In this document: one piece after another, positions 24,906 to 33,426 of the stretch
How the letters are laid out: every line of letters begins with the position of its first letter
Numbering within the stretch: the first letter of the stretch is position 1
Origin: a virus
Strand: one strand, 5' to 3'
DNA length: 39,575 bases
IMG/VR virus record: IMGVR_UViG_3300046656_000146
Coordinates: 1 to 39,575 of that record
Made by a program: the position numbers and the translations under genes
Notes under the pieces: generated by a model
What the model saw: the letters and a program-made list of their open reading frames with translations, nothing else
Databases searched by the model: none
Told to the model about the DNA's origin: nothing

Positions 24906-24920
24906 CCGAGCTATGCTCGG
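24906..24920 (-). promoter_or_regulatory. Hairpin after the major capsid gene
   Basis: CCGAGC (24906-24911) pairs with GCTCGG (24915-24920) around three bases, in the 36-base gap between capsid stop and next start. There is no T tract on the minus strand, so it is more like an RNA-stability or processing element for the abundant capsid message than a terminator. Confidence 0.5.
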
Positions 24921-24925
24921 GGTTA

Positions 24926-26035
24926 TTAGATGGAAACGCCGACTCTACGACCAAGTGCTAATGGACGCTTGACCTTCAATTGAAGCTCAACATTCACTGC
25001 AAACGAGGCTGCCAAACCGAGACGTGCCAAAGACACGATGCTAACGATTGGAGGGCCGACCATACTATCTGGCTCACCAGAGTCAGACTGCGCACCACCA
25101 GAAGACAAGAAAGACTCATTAGTCCATTCCGAACCATCAAATGGGTTTCTGTGTGGCATTACATCTGCAACCAAGTGACGCTTGGAGACATAGTAGATGT
25201 TACCTTTGCCAGCTCCTGGAGTGCCGGAGATATAACCGTCCTTGTCGTAAAGAACTGGGACGCCCATGAAGGTCATACCAGAATCTGCACCATTGAATGC
25301 CAAAGCTGGACCCGTGTTGTAACGGCTCAATGGAGAATCTAGATTGACCAATCTACGGTTGGTTTCAAACAAAGTCTGAAGAGCAGTTCCAACATATGGA
25401 TGCATAACAATGAATTCTGGTTTTTCATCAGAACGAAGTTTGATAGCAGTCAAATCTTGTTGTAGCTGTAGAAGAGTTAGTGCAGTTCCAGTTGCAGAAG
25501 CATCAGAACCGGAGACATTGGAAGCTAAGCCGCCTACGCTGGTTTGACCTGCATAGGTTCCTGCGGAGTTAAGGGCTGTATCCAATCCAACGATGTTCTG
25601 GGCGCCAGTGACGGAGTCAGTTCCAGTGCCAGAGAATAGGTCCTGGTTAATCTTGTCGGTAATACGAGTAGTAGATTCGAACACACGCTCTGCAACCATG
25701 TCAATCAACTTGGTTGGGGAGAGAGGTGATCTCATCGCTACTGCAATTTCAGTATCCGATAGTGAAAATGGATCAATGTATTGCGCTCTGGTTAGAGAGA
25801 GATTGACCATTGTATCGAGGTTGAAGTCAGAAGACTGAACCTGATAGCCTTCGGCAACCGCCTTAGCAGTGCCTCCAGCAGTGGAAGCTGCCCAGAAGAC
25901 TTGTTTGAAGTCGCCTTCTTCGACCTGCACGCAGTTAGCCAATAGATTAGCTCTACGGTTCCACAAACGAACTAGGTCTGGGCCAAAAGCAGTGGTAAGA
26001 ACCGCTGAGATGTCTGATGTTAAGCTGATTGCCAT
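24926..26035 (-). CDS. Major capsid protein
   Basis: 369 residues. The N-terminal half (SDISAVLTTAFGPDLVRLWN, FKQVFWAASTAGGTAKAVAE, QYIDPFSLSDTEIA) and the middle helix TLLQLQQDLTAIKLRSDEKP followed by FIVMHPYVG resemble capsid proteins of the HK97-fold type. It directly follows the scaffold gene. No maturation protease gene is seen, so processing of the shell may be absent. Confidence 0.85.
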   Translation of the reverse strand: MAISLTSDISAVLTTAFGPDLVRLWNRRANLLANCVQVEEGDFKQVFWAASTAGGTAKAVAEGYQVQSSDFNLDTMVNLSLTRAQYIDPFSLSDTEIAVAMRSPLSPTKLIDMVAERVFESTTRITDKINQDLFSGTGTDSVTGAQNIVGLDTALNSAGTYAGQTSVGGLASNVSGSDASATGTALTLLQLQQDLTAIKLRSDEKPEFIVMHPYVGTALQTLFETNRRLVNLDSPLSRYNTGPALAFNGADSGMTFMGVPVLYDKDGYISGTPGAGKGNIYYVSKRHLVADVMPHRNPFDGSEWTNESFLSSGGAQSDSGEPDSMVGPPIVSIVSLARLGLAASFAVNVELQLKVKRPLALGRRVGVSI

Positions 26036-26090
26036 GTGAGATTCCTTTTATTGAAAAGAAGTTCGGAATAAAGATATTCCAAAATATTAC

Positions 26091-26795
26091 TTAAATTTTT
26101 GAGAGTTTTTGAGCCAGAAGCTGACTTAGAGCGACTTTTGAAGAGCGTTCCAAAGTAAGCTTGGGGTCTTGTGCATTGAAAGACTTGTCAGAATCTTCTC
26201 TATGCTTCAAACTCAGTTGGCCAGACTTTTGCATCTGATCAAGAGTGGAAGCACCACGACGATTACCATCTCCGCTACCTGCGGCACCGGTTGGCTTCTT
26301 GTATAGTTTAGCGTCACGGGATTGTGCCCAAACTGCCATGCCCTCGTCAATACTATCGTAAGGCATACCATTTAATACCATGATTACATTACCGTCTTCG
26401 TCATACTTGATAGCCTGTTTGGCATCAACTAAATAGGCGAGAGCATGTTCCGTAAATTCGGCATCAATACCGTGAGAACGAAGTGATTGCTCTGCTACCT
26501 TACGAAGATTACTGGCTTTTTCACGAGTGTCGCGTTCCTGAAGTTGCTTAGAAAGGTCTTTGACAGTTCTTTCAAGTTCTGAGGTTCTCGATAATGCTGG
26601 CTCTTCTTTTGGGGGAGGGGCCAATCGTTCTAAAAGCTTAGTGAAGTCTTCTTGCTGCTTAGCCAATCTTTTCTCGAAAGCCTTTTCACGAGCCGAGAGT
26701 GCTTGGTTAAATTGTTTAGAAGACATTGGTTTGTCTTCTGAATCAACAGTCTCATTGGAAGAATTCTGATTGTCGTTATCTTGGTTGTCTGGCAT
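26091..26795 (-). CDS. Scaffolding protein
   Basis: 234 residues from ATG 26795, preceded by AAAGGG; an in-frame ATG at 26834 lacks a ribosome site. The protein is highly charged, with an Asn/Asp/Glu-rich head, a coiled coil (LSAREKAFEKRLAKQQEDF), a second coil LERTVKDLSKQLQERDTREK, and a basic end LSQLLAQKLSKI. This is the usual form of a phage scaffold that guides capsid assembly. It is placed between portal and capsid genes. Confidence 0.82.
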   Translation of the reverse strand: MPDNQDNDNQNSSNETVDSEDKPMSSKQFNQALSAREKAFEKRLAKQQEDFTKLLERLAPPPKEEPALSRTSELERTVKDLSKQLQERDTREKASNLRKVAEQSLRSHGIDAEFTEHALAYLVDAKQAIKYDEDGNVIMVLNGMPYDSIDEGMAVWAQSRDAKLYKKPTGAAGSGDGNRRGASTLDQMQKSGQLSLKHREDSDKSFNAQDPKLTLERSSKVALSQLLAQKLSKI

Positions 26796-26904
26796 GTTGT
26801 TTCCCTTTAATGTCGTTTTGGTTTGGCGAGACATGTGCCAATGGTGGGTGTTAGGGATTGCTCCCTATATAGATTGTTTTATTATTGTGAGATTTGGAGC
26901 AGAT

Positions 26905-27036
26905 TCATTTGCGATGTTTGAAATATTGAATCTGTCGTTCGTGATTCAAAGCAGCGGCTTTTGAGCTGAAAGTGCCCAAGTTCTTACCCGTCTTACGAGA
27001 GTAAATACGATATTTATTACCAACTTTGCGGATCAT
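26905..27036 (-). CDS. Small conserved phage protein (43 aa)
   Basis: 43 residues, very basic: MIRKVGNKYRIYSRK at the start, TGKNLGTFSSKAAALNHER in the middle, and YFKHRK at the end. Small proteins with this KVGNKYRIYS and GTFSSKAAA plan are common in phages near head genes and have no settled function. A GAAGAG ribosome site lies upstream. It is flanked by two short leader regions that each contain an A+T-rich TATAGG box on the minus strand. Confidence 0.8.
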   Translation of the reverse strand: MIRKVGNKYRIYSRKTGKNLGTFSSKAAALNHERQIQYFKHRK

Positions 27037-27126
27037 ATTTCACTCTTCTGCGATTTTTGAAAGTTGGCAGCCTATATAATAGACTTTTACCTGGTATTAG
27101 ATAGTAAGATAGAAAGTTATGAAGTA

Positions 27127-29283
27127 TCATTTAGTCTTTCCACCCTTAGCCTTTTCAGATTGCGATACCTGAGTAGATATATCTTTCTGAAGTGATGTCT
27201 GGTTAGCTTGCTGGGAACTGACTAATAAACCAGAACCAACCTTCTTGCCAACTTGTTTAGAGTGTAATTTGCTCCAAGGGCCTTGCAAACGACCAACTTG
27301 TCCAACATAAGCTGGAACTGGTTGTCCATTCTGTAATGCCGCCAGCGCCCTATGATGTCCATCGACAATCATCATCTTACCATCATGAGCCGGAGCATTG
27401 ACTAAGACAATTGGTTTAGTCATATTATCATTAGCCATTTTATCAGCAAACATCTCTACATGATCTGGCTCTTGAGTAGCCTGCCAATTATCCATATTGG
27501 AGAAATCAATAGAAGATAGTGGAACTTCTACTGGTCCAATCCAAGCAATATGCAATACCCACTCAATATCTTTCTCATTGTAGTCATCTGCTAAATGATC
27601 AAATACTTGTTGTGGATCAATGTGTTCGCCAGTTTGTAGATGGGCGCCTTCTGGTAATAGAGGCTGTCCTGATGGGCCAAGAGCCATTGAATCATCAGAT
27701 TCTGGTGGGTTGGTTGGAGCAGCGGAACTAGCGGCTGGCAACGCCGGTGCATTTTGCATAGGTTGTGCCGTTGGCATCTTATCAATAGCGTCCAAAATTT
27801 CACGCCTAATCTGCTTTGCTTCTTCATGTGAAGCGCCATCTAACATTCCCAAATAGAACTTCTCAGTATAAAGACGACTAAATGTCTGGCTCTTGCTATC
27901 TTGAATGACTTGTGGGAAATTCTTAGCTTCTTCGGTCAATTGAGAACGATCCATAATAGTGAAGTTCTCAAATCCATCAACTGTCCATACAATTGATTCA
28001 TTACGAGCAGTAGAGATACAGTTCATAATGCTTTTGATGAAATCCCTAACGATGTTACCATAAGCAGTTAATAGAATTTCAGTGGCATGACGAGACTCTT
28101 GTTGAGCAGCCGCAGAACGGCCTTGGCTCTTTCCACCTTTAGAAGCGGCAGCAGTATTGGACATCTGATGAACGGTTTCTTTTACCTTCTCAATCTGACG
28201 GTCAATCTGCTCATCGACAATCTTGAATGCATGTCCCTGAGATTCAATAATATCCATTTTGTCATTGGCGCCTAATACACCAAATCCCTTGGATTCCCAG
28301 TCAGTTTGTAAAGTTAAATGACGGAATGGGTTCTCTTGAACCATAGCTGGGGTTGCACCACCTGGCTTATTAGACTCATCACCAAGAAAAACTACTCTCA
28401 TTGCATTAAGTGATTTGTTTTCACCATTGAATAGAATGGAGGTTCTTTGGAAGATGTTCTCACACATTGGAGCAATCTTTGGCCCTAATGACAATCCAGT
28501 TGGCAGGCACAGTTTGAGAACTGGTATCTCTTTGAATGAAGTAATTCCCTCTTCCACCAATGAGACATCGTCATTGGGAGCTGGCATCTTGCCCATCTTC
28601 AATAGTTCAGTTTGATACAATTGCCATTTAGCCGTTCCATTCTCCATCTTCCAAATCTTGAATTCTATTTGGTGCATTGGAGGTTGTAATGGATCAGGCT
28701 GAACTACATTGTCTGATTTAATAACTACCCAATTGAATTTATCGGACTCATTGCACGACCAATTGATAACACAATCTGGATCAATATCACAGAGATATGG
28801 TCGGGCAGCTTGTAATACTTCTTCTTCTAATAGGTTAGTTGGAACCTCATCAGAACGAGGGAAATCAACTCCCACAAATGCATATCCATAAGTTAGAGCA
28901 TCAGTAGTGGTATGGCGCATTACTTCTTCTAATGAATTGCCTCTGAGATTAGCACGAGCCAAGAATAGTTTATAGACAGACTCATCATCTGCTTCATCGC
29001 CCAAAGTGCCTTCATCATCAGCATCAGCGGCTTCGGTAACTGACATTTCGCCAGAGAAGAGCATAGCTGCGTAATAGTCAATGGTATCAGACATCAATGG
29101 TAGATAGGCTGCACACTGCTTACGATCTTCGAATGAAGCTGGTGTTTCGGAAGCTAATTGATGTAGAAATAGATCAGCATTGTTCCAAACATCATAACCT
29201 CCCTTATACAACACACAAAGGCGTTGTAGTAAGCTGGGATTGAAGGCCGAGTTTTTGGAGTCAAGTGTTTTAAAAGTAACCAT
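27127..29283 (-). CDS. Portal protein fused to a ParB-like C-terminal domain
   Basis: 718 residues, longer than a usual portal of about 450-550. The first 480 or so residues have portal features (YLPLMSDTIDYYAAMLFSG, TDALTYGYAFVGVDFPRS, then ESRHATEILLTAYGNIVRDF) and follow the terminase gene. After a Pro/Ala-rich linker comes KPIVLVNAP, then VDGHHRALAALQNG at about residues 640-653, the core of the ParB/Srx-like fold, then PAYVGQVGRL. A basic Gln/Ser/Lys tail closes the protein. The ParB-like part might bind DNA or nucleotide (CTP) during packaging. It is a single open frame. Confidence 0.85.
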   Translation of the reverse strand: MVTFKTLDSKNSAFNPSLLQRLCVLYKGGYDVWNNADLFLHQLASETPASFEDRKQCAAYLPLMSDTIDYYAAMLFSGEMSVTEAADADDEGTLGDEADDESVYKLFLARANLRGNSLEEVMRHTTTDALTYGYAFVGVDFPRSDEVPTNLLEEEVLQAARPYLCDIDPDCVINWSCNESDKFNWVVIKSDNVVQPDPLQPPMHQIEFKIWKMENGTAKWQLYQTELLKMGKMPAPNDDVSLVEEGITSFKEIPVLKLCLPTGLSLGPKIAPMCENIFQRTSILFNGENKSLNAMRVVFLGDESNKPGGATPAMVQENPFRHLTLQTDWESKGFGVLGANDKMDIIESQGHAFKIVDEQIDRQIEKVKETVHQMSNTAAASKGGKSQGRSAAAQQESRHATEILLTAYGNIVRDFIKSIMNCISTARNESIVWTVDGFENFTIMDRSQLTEEAKNFPQVIQDSKSQTFSRLYTEKFYLGMLDGASHEEAKQIRREILDAIDKMPTAQPMQNAPALPAASSAAPTNPPESDDSMALGPSGQPLLPEGAHLQTGEHIDPQQVFDHLADDYNEKDIEWVLHIAWIGPVEVPLSSIDFSNMDNWQATQEPDHVEMFADKMANDNMTKPIVLVNAPAHDGKMMIVDGHHRALAALQNGQPVPAYVGQVGRLQGPWSKLHSKQVGKKVGSGLLVSSQQANQTSLQKDISTQVSQSEKAKGGKTK

Positions 29284-29299
29284 TGTGTTTTACCTTATA

Positions 29300-30709
29300 T
29301 TACCAAGAACCGAAATTCTTAGTGGAGCGTTGAACTGGAGCTGATTGGCCGAGCAATAAGTAATATACGCAATAAGCCGCAGCATCTGCTCTGTCTGGTG
29401 ATGATTGATTGCCCAAATATGGATTATATGACAACATCTGGCTTTCAAGGCCAAGTAGGTTTCCCACATGATAAACTTCCCCTCGTTCATATGCCATTAC
29501 CACTGGTTCAAATCTGGTTTGCTTACCCACTGATGCGTGAATGAGCTGGGTTCTTACATATCTATCCACCGTCTTAATGGCTTGCTCTAATAGGTTTCCA
29601 CCTTGATTAGATTCCATGATGATGTGGGCGGCATTGTATTTCTTGTATAGCTCGACCGCCTTGGTGGCCCACTGCTCGGGAGTCAATTTCCCAGAAGCGT
29701 CTTCCAATATATAGACTTTGTTGTCACTACACAGGCAGGCAGCTATCAGCCCCGTCTCGTCAGAGAATTTATTGGTTGTCACAGCGGGATCGGCGGCAAC
29801 TACCGCTTTGACCACTTTCAATACACCATCTCTCAATAGCTTATCGAATACTTGCTGAGTAATATGACACTTCTCCAGCATATCGCTTTTCCATAGCGCA
29901 TCTGGGTTATCCACCAATAGATCGCCGAACAGCTCCTGACGCCCGAATCTGGTATTACCGTATTCAGCGTAGTAGGCTCGTTTGGTTGCCTCAGACAGAT
30001 AGATGTTCTCTTTGGTCTCAGCAATGACCATGGAGTAGTCTGGGTTGCCGGCTAAGAACTCTTTCTCGAATTCAACGAAGATTGGGAATGGTTTTGGTGT
30101 AGAAGCAATGAAGATTTGTGGATTAGGTTGGGCTCGACGACTTCTAACGCCCAAATTGAATAGGCGGAATCTATCTTTGATTTTATCGGGAATACCATCG
30201 CACCATTTGCATATTTCTTCTGCAATTCCAAACTCAGCATTCAATCCACGAATCTCTGTCTCAGACGAATAGACTTTAACAATACACCCATTATGACATT
30301 TATACATATTGTCTTTGCCATTGAACTTGGGTGTTTGATCAGGTGGGAAATGAGATTCAAATATTGGAAGTATCTCTTTGATTAGAGTAGAGTAATCAGG
30401 GCCAACGATAGCGACTTCTCGGGCACCATTGATGATCTTCTCATATAGCCAAGAAGTGGAGGCGAAAGTTTTGCCAATGCCTCTTCCGCCACGATACCAA
30501 TGATATCTCCAATTGGTTGAAGGGGGTATTTGCTTATCGAAGAGAAAGATTTGGGGATTATTGAAGAGAAAGCGAAGCTCCCCTGGAGACATCTTTTTCA
30601 GGTATTTTGGCCTATCAGAAAGTGGGATTTGTTGGAATTTTCGTCTAAATTCGGTGAAATTAGAGGTGAATCCATCGTTTTCTGGTAGAATTGAGGCAGT
30701 TTCGTTCAT
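29300..30709 (-). CDS. terL: Terminase large subunit
   Basis: 469 residues. The ATPase half has Walker A GGRGIGKT (74-81), the AEFGIAEEICKW segment (159-170) as Walker B region with the catalytic glutamates, and motif III IASTPKP (201-207). The nuclease half has AADPA (D307), IIMESNQGG (E366) and SSPDRADAAAY (D439, D442), the acidic triad of an RNase H-type headful or cos nuclease. The Walker B aspartate position is Ala, as in some relatives. It starts at ATG overlapping the small subunit stop. Confidence 0.95.
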   Translation of the reverse strand: MNETASILPENDGFTSNFTEFRRKFQQIPLSDRPKYLKKMSPGELRFLFNNPQIFLFDKQIPPSTNWRYHWYRGGRGIGKTFASTSWLYEKIINGAREVAIVGPDYSTLIKEILPIFESHFPPDQTPKFNGKDNMYKCHNGCIVKVYSSETEIRGLNAEFGIAEEICKWCDGIPDKIKDRFRLFNLGVRSRRAQPNPQIFIASTPKPFPIFVEFEKEFLAGNPDYSMVIAETKENIYLSEATKRAYYAEYGNTRFGRQELFGDLLVDNPDALWKSDMLEKCHITQQVFDKLLRDGVLKVVKAVVAADPAVTTNKFSDETGLIAACLCSDNKVYILEDASGKLTPEQWATKAVELYKKYNAAHIIMESNQGGNLLEQAIKTVDRYVRTQLIHASVGKQTRFEPVVMAYERGEVYHVGNLLGLESQMLSYNPYLGNQSSPDRADAAAYCVYYLLLGQSAPVQRSTKNFGSW

Positions 30710-31149
30710 TCGCCTAGCTTCTTCAACAGGCTATTCAACAACTCTTCATCCGAGTCGGTGATCTCATCTTTATCCATACCCGTAAGGTTCATCTTCTTAT
30801 CGATGTATTTCAGAGCAGTTTCCGCTATTTGGCGTCCTGCAAGTTTGGACTCGGTGTCATTAGATTTGAGCAGTTTGATAGCTTCTTGATTGAGCAACAT
30901 GATTCCCTGATCGATGATTCCAACGCAGTCAAGAGCGGAGCGAGCGGCAGCCTCCTGAATAGCTAATTTCTTGGATTCTTGTTCCAATCTACGAAGTTCT
31001 TGGGTGCGCTTGGCGACCGTGCGTGGGGTCGCATCAATGTCATGTTCTAACTTGAGCCATTCAGATATCTTCGTGGCGTTGGAGCCATCGTGAAGCATCT
31101 TCATGATAGTTGGAACTAATGTTTCTGGGATAGTATTGGTTCGTGCCAT
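30706..31149 (-). CDS. Terminase small subunit (putative)
   Basis: 147 residues. The N-terminal half is a helix-turn-helix-like part (MLHDGSNATKISEWLKLEH, then PRTVAKRTQEL), followed by a coiled coil and an acidic C-terminus EITDSDEELLNSLLKKLGE. Its position directly before the large subunit with ATGA coupling, and its size, fit a DNA-recognition terminase subunit. Confidence 0.78.
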   Translation of the reverse strand: MARTNTIPETLVPTIMKMLHDGSNATKISEWLKLEHDIDATPRTVAKRTQELRRLEQESKKLAIQEAAARSALDCVGIIDQGIMLLNQEAIKLLKSNDTESKLAGRQIAETALKYIDKKMNLTGMDKDEITDSDEELLNSLLKKLGE

Positions 31150-31184
31150 GGTATTCTCTCTATAAGTAGCTCATAAATGTTTTA

Positions 31185-31562
31185 TTATGGCGCAGAATGC
31201 TTCTCCAATTGAAGTAAAACTGATGCTAACAGAACGGTTTTGTTACCACAAACTCTGGTTGGTATCTGATAACGCTTAATCCATCTATACATGCCTGAAT
31301 GAGTCTTATAGAACATTGGGCACAAATCTTTGATGGTGAAAAATGGCTTCTTGACTTTGCCTGCCACCGCTAGTTCCATTGAGTGGAATAGTTCTGGGTT
31401 GTTGTCTTTGATTATTAAAGTCGCAACATGTGACTTAAAACGTTCTTTGGTTTGCAGGGGTATGTTGAAGTGCCTTAAATGTCGTATAGTTGCCTTATGT
31501 GACAACTGGAATAGGGCGGCTAACTCTTTGACAGTGTATTGTTCTTTAAGGTTGGAGGTCAT
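31185..31562 (-). CDS. DNA-binding protein with two helix-turn-helix-like segments
   Basis: 125 residues. The N-terminal YTVKELAALFQLSHKATIRH and the later FTIKDLCPMFYKTHSGMYRW are two MerR/excisionase-like winged helices, suggesting an internal duplication. It precedes the terminase genes in the late operon. It could be a regulator, or a packaging-initiation protein that recognises the pac or cos site. It overlaps the preceding gene by 17 bases. Confidence 0.65.
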   Translation of the reverse strand: MTSNLKEQYTVKELAALFQLSHKATIRHLRHFNIPLQTKERFKSHVATLIIKDNNPELFHSMELAVAGKVKKPFFTIKDLCPMFYKTHSGMYRWIKRYQIPTRVCGNKTVLLASVLLQLEKHSAP

Positions 31563-32061
31563 GTTTGGCCCTTTCCCTTAGATAGATTTGGTGGGCTTGG
31601 ACAAATATCCGCTCTTTCTGATCTTCTATCTGCTGCAATAGATTGATGTCTTCTGGGGTCAGCTTATTTTTGGACAATTTTTTATTGCAAAGTTGAATTA
31701 ATTTTGGCAATTCAGTAATCTTGTTATTGAATAGGGCCGCACCTGTCTTTTGTCCAAATACAGATGTTAGTTGGGGTGGGAAAATGTAATTGCCATATAG
31801 GGCATCAAGAATTCTACGTTGTTGTCTGGGGATAGTGGCAAGAGCCTTTTCTATCTTTCTCAGCTTCTTGACTGGCGATCCCTTGGGCTGAGAGATGAGT
31901 CCAACCATTTTATTCTCTACATGATTGACTGAATTAGAGGGAGAAAACCCAAAAGCGGACGCAATAATAGAACCAAAACTGGAACTAATGCCCAAATCGG
32001 CGTAAGAGCTACAGTAATACCAAATGAGTTCTTTGTATGCCTTGCGTTCGCTGATTGCCAT
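31546..32061 (-). CDS. Late-leader protein with a sigma region 4-like segment
   Basis: 171 residues. The central LRKIEKALATIPRQQRRILD segment followed by ALYGNY resembles the start of a sigma-70 region 4 or RinA-like helix-turn-helix; a C-terminal helical coil has Gln, Lys and Glu. The start overlaps the upstream stop by one base (TAATG). A transcription role is possible but not shown. Confidence 0.5.
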   Translation of the reverse strand: MAISERKAYKELIWYYCSSYADLGISSSFGSIIASAFGFSPSNSVNHVENKMVGLISQPKGSPVKKLRKIEKALATIPRQQRRILDALYGNYIFPPQLTSVFGQKTGAALFNNKITELPKLIQLCNKKLSKNKLTPEDINLLQQIEDQKERIFVQAHQIYLRERAKHDLQP

Positions 32062-32318
32062 TATTTGAGATCGTCCAGTTCCAATAGCAACTGGCCGATT
32101 GTGGTGTCCAAAGCCAATAGCCTTAGTTTGTCGTCGTTATCTTTAAACGCCTTTCCCTGCAACTTGAGGCGACGGGCGCGGGTGCTACTCAGAAGTTCGT
32201 TTAAAATTGACCTCTGCGTCTCTGTGGGCACCATTAGAGCTGCGTGTGTAGTTGGCACAGTTTCACTCGGCTGGGGTGGGTTCGGCTGTTCCACTTGAAT
32301 CTTCTTGGGTCGGGACAT
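32061..32318 (-). CDS. Small helical protein, unknown
   Basis: 85 residues. A Pro/Gln/Thr-rich head is followed by LSSTRARRLKLQGKAF and an acidic Leu-rich C-terminal helix ending LLLELDDLK. It overlaps the preceding gene by 56 bases in another frame, the largest overlap in the genome. A later in-frame ATG would remove part of the overlap. Unknown function. Confidence 0.55.
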   Translation of the reverse strand: MSRPKKIQVEQPNPPQPSETVPTTHAALMVPTETQRSILNELLSSTRARRLKLQGKAFKDNDDKLRLLALDTTIGQLLLELDDLK

Positions 32319-32541
32319 CGGTAAATTCTTTCTTCACCCAATTAGGTGATTCATTGGCTTCTGCAAAGGCTTCTTTGACCTTTTCGGCCACTTCTGGTTC
32401 TCCATGGAAATGCGCTACCTTAGCTAATAGGGCGATGTTTTGTCGAATCATCTCCATTTCTTTGGTCATTTGGGCGATTACTTCACCTAGTGTATTGACT
32501 TGGGAAGTTAGCTTTTTGACCTTGGCGTAATCTGTCTTCAT
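32263..32541 (-). CDS. First gene of the late operon, coiled-coil protein
   Basis: 92 residues from ATG 32541, which has AGGAG five bases upstream; an in-frame ATG at 32598 has no ribosome site. The N-terminal half is a coiled coil (VKKLTSQVNTLGEVIAQM, then TKEMEMIRQNIALLAKV) followed by an acidic Pro/Thr-rich tail. It faces the divergent gene at 32641. The 99 bases between them must hold the divergent late and early promoters; I see no clear sigma-70 pair for either. Confidence 0.65.
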   Translation of the reverse strand: MKTDYAKVKKLTSQVNTLGEVIAQMTKEMEMIRQNIALLAKVAHFHGEPEVAEKVKEAFAEANESPNWVKKEFTDVPTQEDSSGTAEPTPAE

Positions 32542-32640
32542 GAATTCTCCTGGGTTAGTGGAAATGTTTGCCTGATCTATATCTGCTCCATCTCTCATCT
32601 AAAACTCATAATGATACCTGGTAAGCCATATGGAGGGAAT

Positions 32641-33120
32641 ATGAATTACAAAAAGAATAAAGATGTTGAGCGTAAAGCCGTGCGCTCAGACAAATACCAA
32701 TGGGTAATTTTAGAAGTAACAGTCAGCGATGACCACCTCAACTCATTCTCTAATCAGAATGGATTGTTCCACGCCCTAAATCCATTCGAGTATAATGAAG
32801 AGATACAAATATTGGAAGATGAGTTGTTGGTAGAGGTAATGAAGGTAGTTAATAATAACCTCACTGAGAACCAGAAGAATATTATGTTAATGAGATTAGA
32901 TGGTTATACTCAATGTGAAATAGCTAAGGTGTTAGGTATTCATCAGAGTTCTGTTCATAAATCTATAATGGGTAATTTGGATGTTAAGAAAGGTTTAACC
33001 TATGTCCATAAAAAGAGATATGGCGGGACTATTCACAAATTAAAAAAGTTAATAGCTCAAAACAAGAGAGTTCAACAGATATTACTAGAAATATCAGAAT
33101 TGAGAGAAGAGAGGTTGTGA
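32641..33120 (+). CDS. Sigma region 4 / LuxR-type helix-turn-helix regulator
   Basis: 159 residues from ATG 32641, with GGAGGG just upstream. Residues 74-111 are a clear helix-turn-helix of sigma-70 region 4 type: LTENQKNIMLMRLDGYTQ, then EIAKVLGIHQSSVHKSI. The C-terminus is basic (VHKKRYGGTIHKLKKLIAQ). There is no region 2, so it is a region 4-like regulator, not a full sigma factor. It is divergent from the late operon and ends before the control region at 33121-33504; a role in switching to late transcription is an inference from place and fold. Confidence 0.78.
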   Translation: MNYKKNKDVERKAVRSDKYQWVILEVTVSDDHLNSFSNQNGLFHALNPFEYNEEIQILEDELLVEVMKVVNNNLTENQKNIMLMRLDGYTQCEIAKVLGIHQSSVHKSIMGNLDVKKGLTYVHKKRYGGTIHKLKKLIAQNKRVQQILLEISELREERL

Positions 33121-33244
33121 GGGTCGTTAATTTCTTGTATTAGGGGAAGAGAGTTATGGTATGGCAGATTATATGTCGTAAAACCGCAAAACCTAATCCA
33201 TATTCCCCGAGCGTTAGCTCGGAAGATGGGATGATCGAAAGTTC

Positions 33245-33290
33245 TAGTATGCTGATTTTGTCTCTAAGGCACATACCGGACAGCACATAA
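33245..33290 (+). repeat. Duplicated motif, copy 1 (upstream of terminator)
   Basis: Left half TAGTATGCTGAT (33245-33256) and right half CAGCACATAA (33281-33290), 24 bases apart. TGCTG and CAGCA can pair, and outside them AAGTT (33239-33243) pairs with AACTT (33289-33293). The right half is preceded by a second GCACATA at 33269-33275. The same halves recur at 33438-33490. Confidence 0.65.
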
Positions 33291-33398
33291 CTTCCGTCTA
33301 ATTTTTCAGATTAAACCACCTACTACCAGGGTATATAGAATACGACTGCTTTTCATTCAGTCATCTCCATTTTGTTTTGCAATGAGTTCTAAACAGCG

Positions 33399-33424
33399 AG
33401 CCGGCAAGTAATTGTCGGCTTTTT
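33399..33424 (+). terminator. Intrinsic terminator before the early promoter
   Basis: AGCCGGCAA (33399-33407) pairs with TTGTCGGCT (33412-33420) with one G-T pair and a 4-base loop, followed by TTTTG and more T. It would end transcripts from the regulator gene upstream, or those of a small RNA carrying motif copy 1. Confidence 0.88.
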
Positions 33425-33426
33425 GT

